A stretch of DNA of 64,000 bases from an uncultured Alphaproteobacteria bacterium (GTDB taxonomy: Bacteria; Pseudomonadota; Alphaproteobacteria; HIMB59; GCA-002718135), in assembly GCA_902597795.1 (NCBI GenBank), contig CACJZA010000001.1:97944-161943 (forward strand), given 5' to 3'. Positions 39,786-49,274 of this stretch are shown here, one piece after another. Position numbers and translations under genes: made by a program. Numbering within the stretch: position 1 is the stretch's first letter; every line of letters begins with the position of its first letter. Below the pieces are notes generated by a model that was given only the letters and a program-made list of their open reading frames with translations, was not told the DNA's origin and ran no database searches.

Positions 39786-41120
39786 ATGAAATTTTATAAA
39801 TATATTTTAAATTTCTTCTTAGCTTCTTTATTTTTTATCTCCTCGCAATCATTCGCAATTACTGCACAAGATATTGAAAATGCAGATCCTTCAGGTCAAA
39901 CTGTTGAATTCTGGGTTCAATATTCAGATGAAAGATTAGATGCAATGATGGCAAGAGCTGAAAGATTTGAAGCTGAAACAGGAATAAAAGTTAATGTTGT
40001 TCACAAAGGGCATTATGGAAAAGTTCAATCTGCTATGATGTCTGCTGCAGGAACAAAAGATATAGCAGATGTTGCAAGAGGTTATGGTAATGCTGCTGCA
40101 GATATGTACTTAATTGGTGCTTCAATTGATCAAAATATTTTAGCAAATAGTAAAAAATGGGGTGTTTCTCAAGATGATATAGCAGATTGGGGTGCAAACT
40201 GGACTGTTGGCTTTTCACCATATTTTGATGGAAATCCAAAGCTATTACATGAAGTTGGAAAATCAATAGAGATCCTTTATTACAATGCAGATTGGTTAAA
40301 GGAACTAGGTTTAGATGCTCCTAAAACTCCTGCTGATTTTGCGGAAGCAGCATGTGCTGCAACAAATCAAGATTATAGCGGTAAGATGGGTGAAGATGTT
40401 CCAAGTTATGGATATGAAATAGATACAGATGCAAGTAACTTTGCAGCATGGGTATTTGCGCATGGAGGTGATGTATTTGACTATGATAATGGTCAGTATA
40501 TTTATAATGGCCCAAAAGCCATTGAAGCTATGGAATTCATTCAAGGAATGGCTAATAAAGGATGCGCAATAGTTGCAAGAGGTAAATACACTGACCAGCA
40601 ATACTTAGGACAAGGTTCTGTTTTATTTGCTGCAGGATCTACTTCTGGTATCACTTATTTCCAGAAAGCCATTGAAGAGGGTTACAATGGTAATTGGGAT
40701 GTAGCTCCATTATCATACACCACTAGTGAACCAGTGCTAAACTTATATGGCGGTGGTTTAATTATGGGAAATTCAGGTGATGCTAATAGAATGGTAGCAG
40801 CATATCAGTGGATGAAATATATTTCTAATACTGAGAACTCAGCAGTTTGGTCAACTGAAAGTGGATATGGTTTTGTTAGAAACTCTTCTGCAGATCATCC
40901 ATTAATTGCTGAAAAAAGAGCTGAATTACCTCAATATGATAAATCATTAACAATGGTTCAATACGGAAAAGGTGAGCCTTCTGTTCCTGGCTATTATTCA
41001 GTCAGAGGTGAGGTTGAAAAAGCTTATGCAGCAATCATTAATGGTGATGATATCATTTCAACATTAAATCAATTAAATGAAGATGCTAATGCAATATTAG
41101 CAGATGCAACTGCAGAGTAG
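39786..41120 (+). CDS. Sugar ABC transporter substrate-binding protein
   Basis: Signal peptide; FWVQYSDERLDAMMARAERFEAETGIKVNVVHKGHYGKVQSAMMSAAG; SBP family 1 fold. Confidence 0.9.
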   Translation: MKFYKYILNFFLASLFFISSQSFAITAQDIENADPSGQTVEFWVQYSDERLDAMMARAERFEAETGIKVNVVHKGHYGKVQSAMMSAAGTKDIADVARGYGNAAADMYLIGASIDQNILANSKKWGVSQDDIADWGANWTVGFSPYFDGNPKLLHEVGKSIEILYYNADWLKELGLDAPKTPADFAEAACAATNQDYSGKMGEDVPSYGYEIDTDASNFAAWVFAHGGDVFDYDNGQYIYNGPKAIEAMEFIQGMANKGCAIVARGKYTDQQYLGQGSVLFAAGSTSGITYFQKAIEEGYNGNWDVAPLSYTTSEPVLNLYGGGLIMGNSGDANRMVAAYQWMKYISNTENSAVWSTESGYGFVRNSSADHPLIAEKRAELPQYDKSLTMVQYGKGEPSVPGYYSVRGEVEKAYAAIINGDDIISTLNQLNEDANAILADATAE

Positions 41121-41141
41121 TTTAATTATTTTACTTTTATT

Positions 41142-41168
41142 AAGGGTGGTTTATACCACCCTTTTTTT
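41142..41168 (+). terminator. Intrinsic terminator after the sugar ABC transporter
   Basis: aagggtggt-ttat-accaccctt followed by T-run. Confidence 0.9.
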
Positions 41169-41729
41169 ATGATAATTGTTTGTTCTCTTAATGATTTACC
41201 TAATGTGTGTGAAAGCATACAGCCCAAATATCTTGTATCAGTAATTGATCCAGGATATGCACCAGAAACACCCAAGGGAGTAAAAAATCATTTAAAGTTA
41301 GGATTTGACGATATTATTGAAATTAGTAGCAATAATAAAATATTTCGATTGAATACTGATGAAATACCACAAATTCTACCTGCGGAAGAGCATGTAAATT
41401 CAATAGCTAATTTTACTTCCACATATGCTTATGATGAAGATATTGTTATTCATTGTTGGTGTGGTGTCTCAAGATCAATGGCAACAGCTACTTATTTACT
41501 TTGTAGAGAAAACAAAACTAATATTGAAAATACAATTAAATATATTCGTAATCTTGCACCACATGCAAACCCAAATAAATTATTGATAAATCACTTTGAA
41601 AAGAAATTAGGTGTTAGAAATCAAATCTCAAAATCATTTTTAAAATTCCCTTATACTAAAACATACGATTGTTCTTCAAATTTTGCACCTGTTACTTTAT
41701 TTGATATAAAAGACATTGAAAAAACCTAA
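41169..41729 (+). CDS. Protein-tyrosine-phosphatase-like protein
   Basis: HCWCGVSRSMATATYLL (HCX5R P-loop). Confidence 0.82.
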   Translation: MIIVCSLNDLPNVCESIQPKYLVSVIDPGYAPETPKGVKNHLKLGFDDIIEISSNNKIFRLNTDEIPQILPAEEHVNSIANFTSTYAYDEDIVIHCWCGVSRSMATATYLLCRENKTNIENTIKYIRNLAPHANPNKLLINHFEKKLGVRNQISKSFLKFPYTKTYDCSSNFAPVTLFDIKDIEKT

Positions 41730-42244
41730 TGAAAGAATACGTTCGAACAATTGCTGATTATCCTGTTAAAGGAATTCAATTCAGAGATATTACAACATTG
41801 TTGCAAAATGCAGGACACTTTAAAAAAGTCATTGATGACATGGTAAAACCATGGCAAAATAAAAAAATAGATGCAGTTTTAAGCATAGAATCACGTGGAT
41901 TTATTATGGCAGGTGCAATAGCTTATTTTTTAAATGCAGCATTTGTTCCTTTGAGAAAGCCTCATAAACTTCCATTTAATACTTTCAAAACCTCATACGA
42001 CTTAGAGTATGGATCAACTGAAATGCATATTCATACAGATGCCTTAGATGGTCATAAAGATTTACTAATTATTGATGATCTTTTAGCAACAGGCGGAACT
42101 GCACTTGCAGCAGTAGAGTTAATTAAAAAGTTTGAAGACAAAAATATTGTTGGTGCAGGTTTTATAATAAATTTACCAGATTTAAGTGGTGATAAAAAAC
42201 TAATTGAAAAAGGAATTGAAATACATTCTTTAATGGAGTTTTAA
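41729..42244 (+). CDS. apt: Adenine phosphoribosyltransferase
   Basis: IADYPVKGIQFRDITTLLQN, IESRGFIMAGAIAYFL, LLIIDDLLATGGTALAAVELI. Confidence 0.97.
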   Translation: MKEYVRTIADYPVKGIQFRDITTLLQNAGHFKKVIDDMVKPWQNKKIDAVLSIESRGFIMAGAIAYFLNAAFVPLRKPHKLPFNTFKTSYDLEYGSTEMHIHTDALDGHKDLLIIDDLLATGGTALAAVELIKKFEDKNIVGAGFIINLPDLSGDKKLIEKGIEIHSLMEF

Positions 42245-43384
42245 ATGAGAAATGCAGTTATTATAGGTTACAAAAGATCGCCCTTCACCTTTGCTCGTAA
42301 AGGTGAAATGGCTAATATAAGACCAGAAGACATTTTATCACAAACAATAAATCAATTACTTAATGAAATTCAAATTAATAAAAACGACATAGAGGACATT
42401 ATTACTGGCTGTGCGTATCCTGAAGGAGCACAAGGTAATAATATTGCTAAAATTGTTTCTTTCATGACAGATATGCCAGAACATGTAGCAGGTATGACAG
42501 TCAACAGATGGTGCGGTTCTTCAATGCAAGCTATTCATGATGCAACTGGTGCGATTGCAATTAACTCTGGAGACGTTTTTTTATGTTGTGGTGTAGAAAG
42601 TATGACATTTATACCTATGAATGGATTAACATACGATCCTCATCCTCAATTAAGTAAAGATAATCCAAATGTATATATGTCTATGGGTATTACAGCTGAA
42701 AATGTTGCAAAAAAATTTGATATTTCTCGAAAAGAACAACAAGAATTTGCTATTAGCAGCCATTACAAAGCTAATTTAGCTAGAGAATCAAATATGTTCG
42801 ACAATGAAATAGTTTCTATCACAAATAATCATGAGAAAATTAATAAAGATGGTGGCATTCGAGCTAACACCTCACATGAAATTTTAGATGGGTTAAAACT
42901 TGCTTTTGATGAAAATGGAACAGTTACAGCTGGTACAGCTTCACCATTAACAGATGGAGCATCAGCAGTACTTGTTTGTGAAGAAGAATATGCAAAAAAA
43001 AACAATCTAAATATTTTAGCTCGTATTAAATCTACAGCTGTAGTTGGTTGTCCACCAGAATTAATGGGTCTTGGCCCAATTAATGCATCTAAAAAAGCTT
43101 TAAAAAGAGCTAATTTATCTATTTCCGATATTGATATTGTGGAACTAAATGAGGCATTTGCTTCTCAATCTTTAGCATGTATTAAAGAATTAAAGATGGA
43201 CATAAATAAAGTAAATATACATGGTGGCGCAATAGCATTAGGACACCCTTTAGGTGCTACTGGAGCAAGGATTACAGGTAAAGTTGCAACTTTATTGCAA
43301 AATAATAATAAAAAGTATGGATTAGCGACACAATGTATAGGTTTAGGTCAAGGTATTGCAACTGTGTTAGAAAATATTAATTAA
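42245..43384 (+). CDS. Acetyl-CoA acyltransferase (thiolase)
   Basis: NRWCGSSMQAIHDATGAIA, VELNEAFASQSLACIKEL, NIHGGAIALGHPLGATGARI. Confidence 0.95.
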   Translation: MRNAVIIGYKRSPFTFARKGEMANIRPEDILSQTINQLLNEIQINKNDIEDIITGCAYPEGAQGNNIAKIVSFMTDMPEHVAGMTVNRWCGSSMQAIHDATGAIAINSGDVFLCCGVESMTFIPMNGLTYDPHPQLSKDNPNVYMSMGITAENVAKKFDISRKEQQEFAISSHYKANLARESNMFDNEIVSITNNHEKINKDGGIRANTSHEILDGLKLAFDENGTVTAGTASPLTDGASAVLVCEEEYAKKNNLNILARIKSTAVVGCPPELMGLGPINASKKALKRANLSISDIDIVELNEAFASQSLACIKELKMDINKVNIHGGAIALGHPLGATGARITGKVATLLQNNNKKYGLATQCIGLGQGIATVLENIN

Positions 43385-43389
43385 ATATT

Positions 43390-45165
43390 ATGCAAATTTA
43401 TAAAACACCGCTACGTGAGTTTAAATTTCTAATTGAAGATTTTTTAAATCTTAAGGATAGTCAAACATTAAAAAAATTAGAATTAGAAACAAGTGATCTA
43501 ATGCTTATTATTGAAGAAGCAGCAAAACTTTGTGAAGAAACCTTACTCCCACTTAATCAAAGTGGAGATAGTGAAGGATGTTCTTTTAATAATGGAGTTG
43601 TGACTGCACCAAAAGGATTTAAAGAAGCTTATAAAACTTTTTCTGAAAACGGCTGGCAGGGACTGAAAGTAAAAGAAGAATTTGGTGGTCAAAACCTACC
43701 TTATATTATGAATATGATTTTAGATGAAATGATAAGCTCTACTAATATGTCATTCGGTCTTTATCCAGGTCTTACAGCAAATGCAATCGATGCAATTGAA
43801 AAGAGTGCTAATGAAGATTTGAAAAATACTTATTTGCCAAATTTAACTAGTGGTAAGTGGACAGGAACAATGAATTTAACTGAACCTCAATGTGGAACAG
43901 ATCTTGGATTAAGTAAAACAATGGCAACACCATTAGATGATGGAAGTTACAGCATTACTGGTACCAAAATTTTTATTACCTGTGGAGAGCATGATCTTAG
44001 TGATAACATTATTCATTTAGTACTAGCAAGAACACCAAATGCGCCCCCTGGTATTAAAGGTATAAGTTTATTCTTAGTTCCTAAATTTTTACCAAATGAA
44101 AGTGGTGACTTTGTTGATAGAAATAAAGTTGAATGTGGATCAATAGAAAAAAAGATGGGAATTCATGCTAGTCCAACCTGTGTAATGCATTACAATGAAG
44201 CTAAGGGCTGGCTAGTAGGCGATCTTAATAAAGGAATGAGAGCGATGTTTATAATGATGAATGGAGCTCGTTTGTTTGTAGGCATACAAGGCTTAGGTTT
44301 GTCAGAAACTGCTTATCAATCAGCACTTTATTATTCGAAAGAGCGTTTACAGGGAAAATTATCTTCCAGTAATCAAGTAGCTGATCCTATAATTGTTCAT
44401 CCTGAAATAAGAAAAAACTTATTGTATATAAAGTCCATTAATGAAGCAGTTAGAGGTTTAACTTTATTGGCTGGAAATCACTTTGATAATATTGAAAATT
44501 CTTCAGATGATAAAGAAAAAAAATTATCTGAAAATTTTATAGCACTCATGACACCAATTATTAAATCGTATGCTTCAGATAAATCTGTAGAAAATACAAA
44601 TCGAGCTATGCAAATCTATGGTGGTCATGGCTTTATTACTGATCATGGAATGGAACAATTAGTAAGAGATGCTAGAATTACAACAATCTATGAAGGAACA
44701 AACGGTATTCAGGCTTTAGATTTAATAGGAAGAAAATTACAAACTGATAATGGTGCATTATTTTATGAATTTTTTACGATGATAGATAGTTATCATGGTA
44801 CAATTAATAATAATCAAGGTATGAAAAAATATATTGATTTATTTATACCTGCATATGATTCTTATAAAAGTATTTTTGAATATATTAAATCGTTAAATGA
44901 TGAAAACGAAATCAATTCTCATGCTGTAGAATTTTTAAATTTATCTTCTTTGATTTCTCTAGGTTATATTTGGTTACAGTATATTGAAATTTCATTAGCA
45001 AAATTAGAAAAGAAAGATGAAAGTTTTTATAAATCTAAAATTGAAACTGGTAATTTCTTTTTAACTAAATTATTAAGTGAAACACAAGTTCTTTGTCAAA
45101 ATATAAAATCCGGTGGAAAATACTACAATGATTATAATGATAAATATTTCGAAACAGCAATTTAA
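43390..45165 (+). CDS. Acyl-CoA dehydrogenase, long form with C-terminal extension (FadE/DmdC-like)
   Basis: 591 aa; MQIYKTPLREFKFLIEDFL, TGTMNLTEPQCGTDLGLSKT, MQIYGGHGFITDHGMEQLVRDARITTIYEGTNGIQALDLIGRKL. Confidence 0.9.
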   Translation: MQIYKTPLREFKFLIEDFLNLKDSQTLKKLELETSDLMLIIEEAAKLCEETLLPLNQSGDSEGCSFNNGVVTAPKGFKEAYKTFSENGWQGLKVKEEFGGQNLPYIMNMILDEMISSTNMSFGLYPGLTANAIDAIEKSANEDLKNTYLPNLTSGKWTGTMNLTEPQCGTDLGLSKTMATPLDDGSYSITGTKIFITCGEHDLSDNIIHLVLARTPNAPPGIKGISLFLVPKFLPNESGDFVDRNKVECGSIEKKMGIHASPTCVMHYNEAKGWLVGDLNKGMRAMFIMMNGARLFVGIQGLGLSETAYQSALYYSKERLQGKLSSSNQVADPIIVHPEIRKNLLYIKSINEAVRGLTLLAGNHFDNIENSSDDKEKKLSENFIALMTPIIKSYASDKSVENTNRAMQIYGGHGFITDHGMEQLVRDARITTIYEGTNGIQALDLIGRKLQTDNGALFYEFFTMIDSYHGTINNNQGMKKYIDLFIPAYDSYKSIFEYIKSLNDENEINSHAVEFLNLSSLISLGYIWLQYIEISLAKLEKKDESFYKSKIETGNFFLTKLLSETQVLCQNIKSGGKYYNDYNDKYFETAI

Positions 45166-45470
45166 TGACTATAAAAATTTATAAACCTTCTAAAACTTCT
45201 ATGCAATCAGGTTTTAAAAAAACAAAATTATGGTTAGCGGAATATATTTCTGAAGCAGAAAAAGTAAAAGATTCTTTAATGGGGTGGAATAGTTCATTAG
45301 ACACCAAATCTCAGATAAAACTTTTTTTTGATACTAAAGAACAAGCTATTGAATGGGCAAAAAAAAATAATTATCAATATTTTGTCGAAGAACCAAAGCA
45401 AAGAAAAATTAAACCTAAAAGTTATGCTTCAAATTTTGATACAAATAGAAAAGAGCCTTGGACACATTAA
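45165..45470 (+). CDS. ETC complex I subunit (NDUFS4-like)
   Basis: IKIYKPSKTSMQSGFKKTKLWLAEY…GWNSSLDTKSQIKLFFDTKEQAIEWAKKNNYQYFVEEP. Confidence 0.85.
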   Translation: MTIKIYKPSKTSMQSGFKKTKLWLAEYISEAEKVKDSLMGWNSSLDTKSQIKLFFDTKEQAIEWAKKNNYQYFVEEPKQRKIKPKSYASNFDTNRKEPWTH

Positions 45471-45517
45471 GTATAATTTCTTTCTTTATTTTTTAGACTA
45501 TGATAAATGCAAATTAT

Positions 45518-45593
45518 GCGCCCGTAGCTCAGTGGATAGAGCAACCGCCTTCTAAGCGGTAGGTCAAATGTTCGAATCATTTCGGGCGCGCCA
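45518..45593 (+). tRNA. tRNA-Arg (TCT), CCA encoded
   Basis: gcgcccg…accgcc-ttctaag-cggt…aaatg-ttcgaat-cattt-cgggcgc-g-cca; anticodon TCT. Confidence 0.95.
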
Positions 45594-45597
45594 AAAA

Positions 45598-46218
45598 TTA
45601 AAATTTTGCTGCTTCCTCATCTATAAATGCATTGAAAGAAACTGATCTTCTTTCCTCATCAGAAAAGAAAGGATAGACTGTATGCATCATATAACTAGGA
45701 AATATAAATAAATCTCCAACTTCAGGTTTAACATCATATACGGAGGAAACTAAAAGCTGTGTTGATCCATGAATAAATGCAATTTTTCCATTCTTATTTT
45801 GATCTTTGTATGATGAACCTAAGTCCGTTGGCATTTTTGTGTACATTACTCCTGATAGATGGCCATCATGCCAATGAATTGGATTATAATCACTCTCAAA
45901 TTGACAAACAGCCCAACTAGATTTTAAATCAAATTTGTTAATTTCTTTTTGTAATGTTGATTTAACAAAATTAAATACAAATTTATAAAGAACATCTTTT
46001 AAATTTTGATCAAGAAATTCTTTAGTTAATCTAATTTCATATTTAATTTCACCTGCTAATTGTTTGCCATGGTATAATTCATCAATTTTATTTTGATCTT
46101 TCAATATTTCATCAATATGATTGTTGAGTATAGTTATTGTATCATCTGATAATTTATATTTACCTATAGCTGGTGAAAATGGTCGTATAATTTGACCTTG
46201 TATCATGCTTTCGTTCAT
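45598..46218 (-). CDS. Putative 2OG-Fe(II) oxygenase
   Basis: NPIHWHDGHLSGVMYTKMP (HxD) and GDLFIFPSYMMHTVYPFFSDEERRSVSFNAF (distal H…R). Confidence 0.82.
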   Translation of the reverse strand: MNESMIQGQIIRPFSPAIGKYKLSDDTITILNNHIDEILKDQNKIDELYHGKQLAGEIKYEIRLTKEFLDQNLKDVLYKFVFNFVKSTLQKEINKFDLKSSWAVCQFESDYNPIHWHDGHLSGVMYTKMPTDLGSSYKDQNKNGKIAFIHGSTQLLVSSVYDVKPEVGDLFIFPSYMMHTVYPFFSDEERRSVSFNAFIDEEAAKF

Positions 46219-46266
46219 ATTTTATTAACTTTAATTATATTAAATATTATAATATAGTTAAATAAA

Positions 46267-46608
46267 ATGAAATATAATTTAAACTGTCATTGTGGAGCGG
46301 TTCAATTAGAAGTTTTAACAGACTTAGAAATCATTAAACAGTGTAACTGCTCTATTTGTATAAGAAAAAACGCTAAAATGTGTATGGTCCCTAAAGAAGC
46401 AATAAATATTCTTAAAGGAAAAGAAAACTTAACTTCTTACAAATTTAATACAATGATTGCTGAACATTTTTTTTGTAAGATTTGTGGCATCTATACTCAT
46501 CATCATAGGAGAAGTGATCCTAATGGAGCAGCAATAAATATTGGATGTATAGATTCAATTGATCCTTTTAAATATGATGCTGACTTTATTGATATGAAAA
46601 ATAAATAA
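46267..46608 (+). CDS. GFA/CENP-V family zinc protein
   Basis: NCHCGAVQLEV…QCNCSICIRKNAK…FFCKICGIYTHHHRRSDPNGAAINIGCID zinc ligands. Confidence 0.88.
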   Translation: MKYNLNCHCGAVQLEVLTDLEIIKQCNCSICIRKNAKMCMVPKEAINILKGKENLTSYKFNTMIAEHFFCKICGIYTHHHRRSDPNGAAINIGCIDSIDPFKYDADFIDMKNK

Positions 46609-46612
46609 TTTT

Positions 46613-47599
46613 ATGTCGTTTGAATTTTTAATTTCGAAAATTCAAAAAAATAATTTTTTACTCATAGGTAGAGCAGGGATTGATATTTATCCTGATCCAC
46701 CGGGGACTAAAACTGAAAACGCTAAATCCTTTGTTACCCATCTTGGAGGATCTTCTGCAAATATGGGTGTCCAATTAACTTTATTTGGAGGTAATTGTAA
46801 TTTACTGACCAGAGTATCTGATGATGCTTTAGGTAAATTGGCTATTAATCAACTAAATTATTATGGCGTTAAAAACAAATTAGTAGAATTTGAAAAAAAT
46901 GAATCAAGAATTTCTTTTGCTATTGTTGAAACCACAGTTAAAGATCATCAATCAATTATTTATAGACATAAAGCTTCTGATTTATTTTTAAATAAAGATG
47001 ATGTTGAAAATGCTAATATACAAAATTTTGATTGTTTATTAATTACTGGAACTTCTTTAGCAGCTGAGCCTTCGAGAAGTGCTACTTTATATGCTTTAGA
47101 TATAGCAAATAAAAATAATATTCCTGTAATTATGGACATTGATTATAGACCATATACTTGGGAGTCATCAAAAAAAGCGAAAGAAGTTTATAATTTAGCA
47201 GCAAGTAAATGTAGTGGTGTAATTGGAAATGATGATGAGTTTGGAGTATTAGCTGGTGATTATAACAATGGTTTGGATCATGCTAGACAATTAGCTAAAA
47301 ATGTAAGCTTAATTATTTATAAAAAGGGTGAAAAAGGCTCTATTACTTTTGCAATGAACAAAGTAATTAAAAAGGGAATATTTCCCGTAAAGCCTTTGAA
47401 ACCAACTGGAGCCGGTGATGCATTTATGGGGTCATTAATTGGATCAATTTTAAAGACTAATGATTTAGAAAAATCTATAGAAATAGGTTCAGCCGCAGCA
47501 GCTATTGTAGTAACAAAAGTTGGTTGTGCGCCAGCAATGCCAAATTTAAATGAAATTTTAGAATTTATGAAATATAATAAAATTAATGAAGGAGAATAA
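46613..47599 (+). CDS. iolC: PfkB-family kinase, 5-dehydro-2-deoxygluconokinase-like (IolC)
   Basis: LIGRAGIDIYPDPPGT…FVTHLGGSSANMGVQLTLFGG…IIYRHKASDLFL…KPTGAGDAFMGSLIGS. Confidence 0.85.
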   Translation: MSFEFLISKIQKNNFLLIGRAGIDIYPDPPGTKTENAKSFVTHLGGSSANMGVQLTLFGGNCNLLTRVSDDALGKLAINQLNYYGVKNKLVEFEKNESRISFAIVETTVKDHQSIIYRHKASDLFLNKDDVENANIQNFDCLLITGTSLAAEPSRSATLYALDIANKNNIPVIMDIDYRPYTWESSKKAKEVYNLAASKCSGVIGNDDEFGVLAGDYNNGLDHARQLAKNVSLIIYKKGEKGSITFAMNKVIKKGIFPVKPLKPTGAGDAFMGSLIGSILKTNDLEKSIEIGSAAAAIVVTKVGCAPAMPNLNEILEFMKYNKINEGE

Positions 47600-47600
47600 T

Positions 47601-48443
47601 ATGCATATTCCACCATTTGATAATAAAAACAAGCCAATTGTAGATATTGAAGACAGTAGAGTTCCTTTGAATTATTTTAACATAGTAAAATTAAATAAAG
47701 ATCAATCTTTTGAATATCAAACACCTGGTTATGAAACATGCATAGTGCCTGCTACTGGAACAATTAATGTAGAAATTGAAGGAATAAAAGTTGAGTCATT
47801 AGGCACTAGAACAGTTGATGTGTGGGATGGAGAGCCAGAAGGTGTTTATGTTCCATCTAATACAAAAGCTCAATTTACATCTTTAGTAGATAACTCAGAA
47901 ATTTTTATTGCTGGCGCAAAGTATGATAAAACTCTTGAACCATTTGCTGTTAGAACAAATGAAATTGATTTAGTTCAGTACGGATCTGATGATACAAAAA
48001 CTCATAGAAAAATTAAACATATTTTAGGCGCCAAGCATCATGATAAAGTTGGAAGATTGCTTTGTAATGAACTTTATACTGTAGGGCAGGGAGGTTGGTC
48101 GGGGTTTCCACCTCATAAGCATGATACAGATCGTCTACCTGATGAAACTAGACATGATGAAACATATAATTACAGATTTAAACCTAATAATGGATTTGGT
48201 TTTCAGATGTTTCAGCAAGTTGATGATAAAGTTGGTAAAGCTGAACATATAATTGATGGGTCGACCATTATGATTAGAACAGGCTATCATCCATGTGTCG
48301 TAGCACCTGGGTATGAGATGTATTATTTTACAATTCTTGGAGGATTGTCGCAAAGATCTCTTGTCCAATTTTTTCAACCTGAGCATGCTTATCAAGTAGA
48401 AACAATTCCAGGAATTAAGGATATGATTGCTAAATACAAATAA
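47601..48443 (+). CDS. iolB: 5-deoxy-glucuronate isomerase-like (IolB)
   Basis: KIKHILGAKHHDKVGRLLCNELYTVGQGGWSGFPPHKHDTDRLPDETRHDETYNYRFKPNNGFGFQMF; SD ggag supports ATG at 47601 (track start 47586). Confidence 0.9.
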   Translation: MHIPPFDNKNKPIVDIEDSRVPLNYFNIVKLNKDQSFEYQTPGYETCIVPATGTINVEIEGIKVESLGTRTVDVWDGEPEGVYVPSNTKAQFTSLVDNSEIFIAGAKYDKTLEPFAVRTNEIDLVQYGSDDTKTHRKIKHILGAKHHDKVGRLLCNELYTVGQGGWSGFPPHKHDTDRLPDETRHDETYNYRFKPNNGFGFQMFQQVDDKVGKAEHIIDGSTIMIRTGYHPCVVAPGYEMYYFTILGGLSQRSLVQFFQPEHAYQVETIPGIKDMIAKYK

Positions 48444-49274
48444 ATGACAGCAGTAAATTTAAAAAAAATTTTACATGATGCAAATAAAAATAATTATGCA
48501 GTAGCAGGTTTAGTTGTGCTAGGTTGGGATGACGCCTTAGCTTTTACGCAAGCCGCTGATGAAACTGGAATTCCAATTATATTACAAGCTGGTCCTTCAT
48601 GCAGAGCGCACACGCCAATTCCAATATTAGGAAAAATGTTTAGATACTTAGCGAGTCAAACAAAAACGAACATTTGTTGTCATGTTGATCATGGATACAC
48701 TCTAGATGAATGTTATGAGGGGATTGATAGTGGCTTTACATCTGTAATGTTTGATGGTTCTAAATTAACTTTAAAAGAAAATATAAAAATTAGTAAAAAA
48801 ATTGCTTCAAGAGCTCACAAATATAATATTTCTATTGAGGGAGAAATAGGTTTTGTAGGTTATGATAATGGTAAAATTTCAGAAGGTACTAATATTGAAG
48901 ATGCAGTAACTTTTGCAAACAAAAGTAATATTGATGCAATGGCAATATCCGTTGGTAATACACATTTACAGACTTCAAAAAAAGCGAGTATTGATTTCAA
49001 CAAAATTAATTTAATTGAAGCAAGAACAAAAATCCCTTTAGTTCTTCATGGTAGCAGCGGCATTCCAGTAGAGCAAAGAAAAAAACTAGCAAGAAAAACA
49101 AAAGTAGCAAAACTAAATATTGGCACTGAAATTAGAATGACATTTGGTGAGGCTTTGAGAAAAAATCTCAAAAATAATCCTAAAACTTATGATAGATTGC
49201 AATTACTACAACCTACGATTAAAGATTTAACAAAAGTTACAAAAAAAATTATAAAACAAATTGGCCCAAATTAA
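48444..49274 (+). CDS. Class II aldolase (FbaA/GatY/IolJ-like)
   Basis: CCHVDHGYTLDECYEGIDSGFTSVMFDGSKL…GEIGFVGYDNG…LVLHGSSGIP. Confidence 0.9.
   Translation: MTAVNLKKILHDANKNNYAVAGLVVLGWDDALAFTQAADETGIPIILQAGPSCRAHTPIPILGKMFRYLASQTKTNICCHVDHGYTLDECYEGIDSGFTSVMFDGSKLTLKENIKISKKIASRAHKYNISIEGEIGFVGYDNGKISEGTNIEDAVTFANKSNIDAMAISVGNTHLQTSKKASIDFNKINLIEARTKIPLVLHGSSGIPVEQRKKLARKTKVAKLNIGTEIRMTFGEALRKNLKNNPKTYDRLQLLQPTIKDLTKVTKKIIKQIGPN

Noticed and set aside
40033-40601. Overlapping antisense ORFs inside the sugar-binding protein gene
   Set aside because: Antisense translation artefacts (Leu/His/Gln-rich) of a clear SBP gene.
45328-45555. 75-aa ORF running through the start of tRNA-Arg
   Set aside because: Alternate frame of the complex I subunit gene continuing into a tRNA; not a real CDS.
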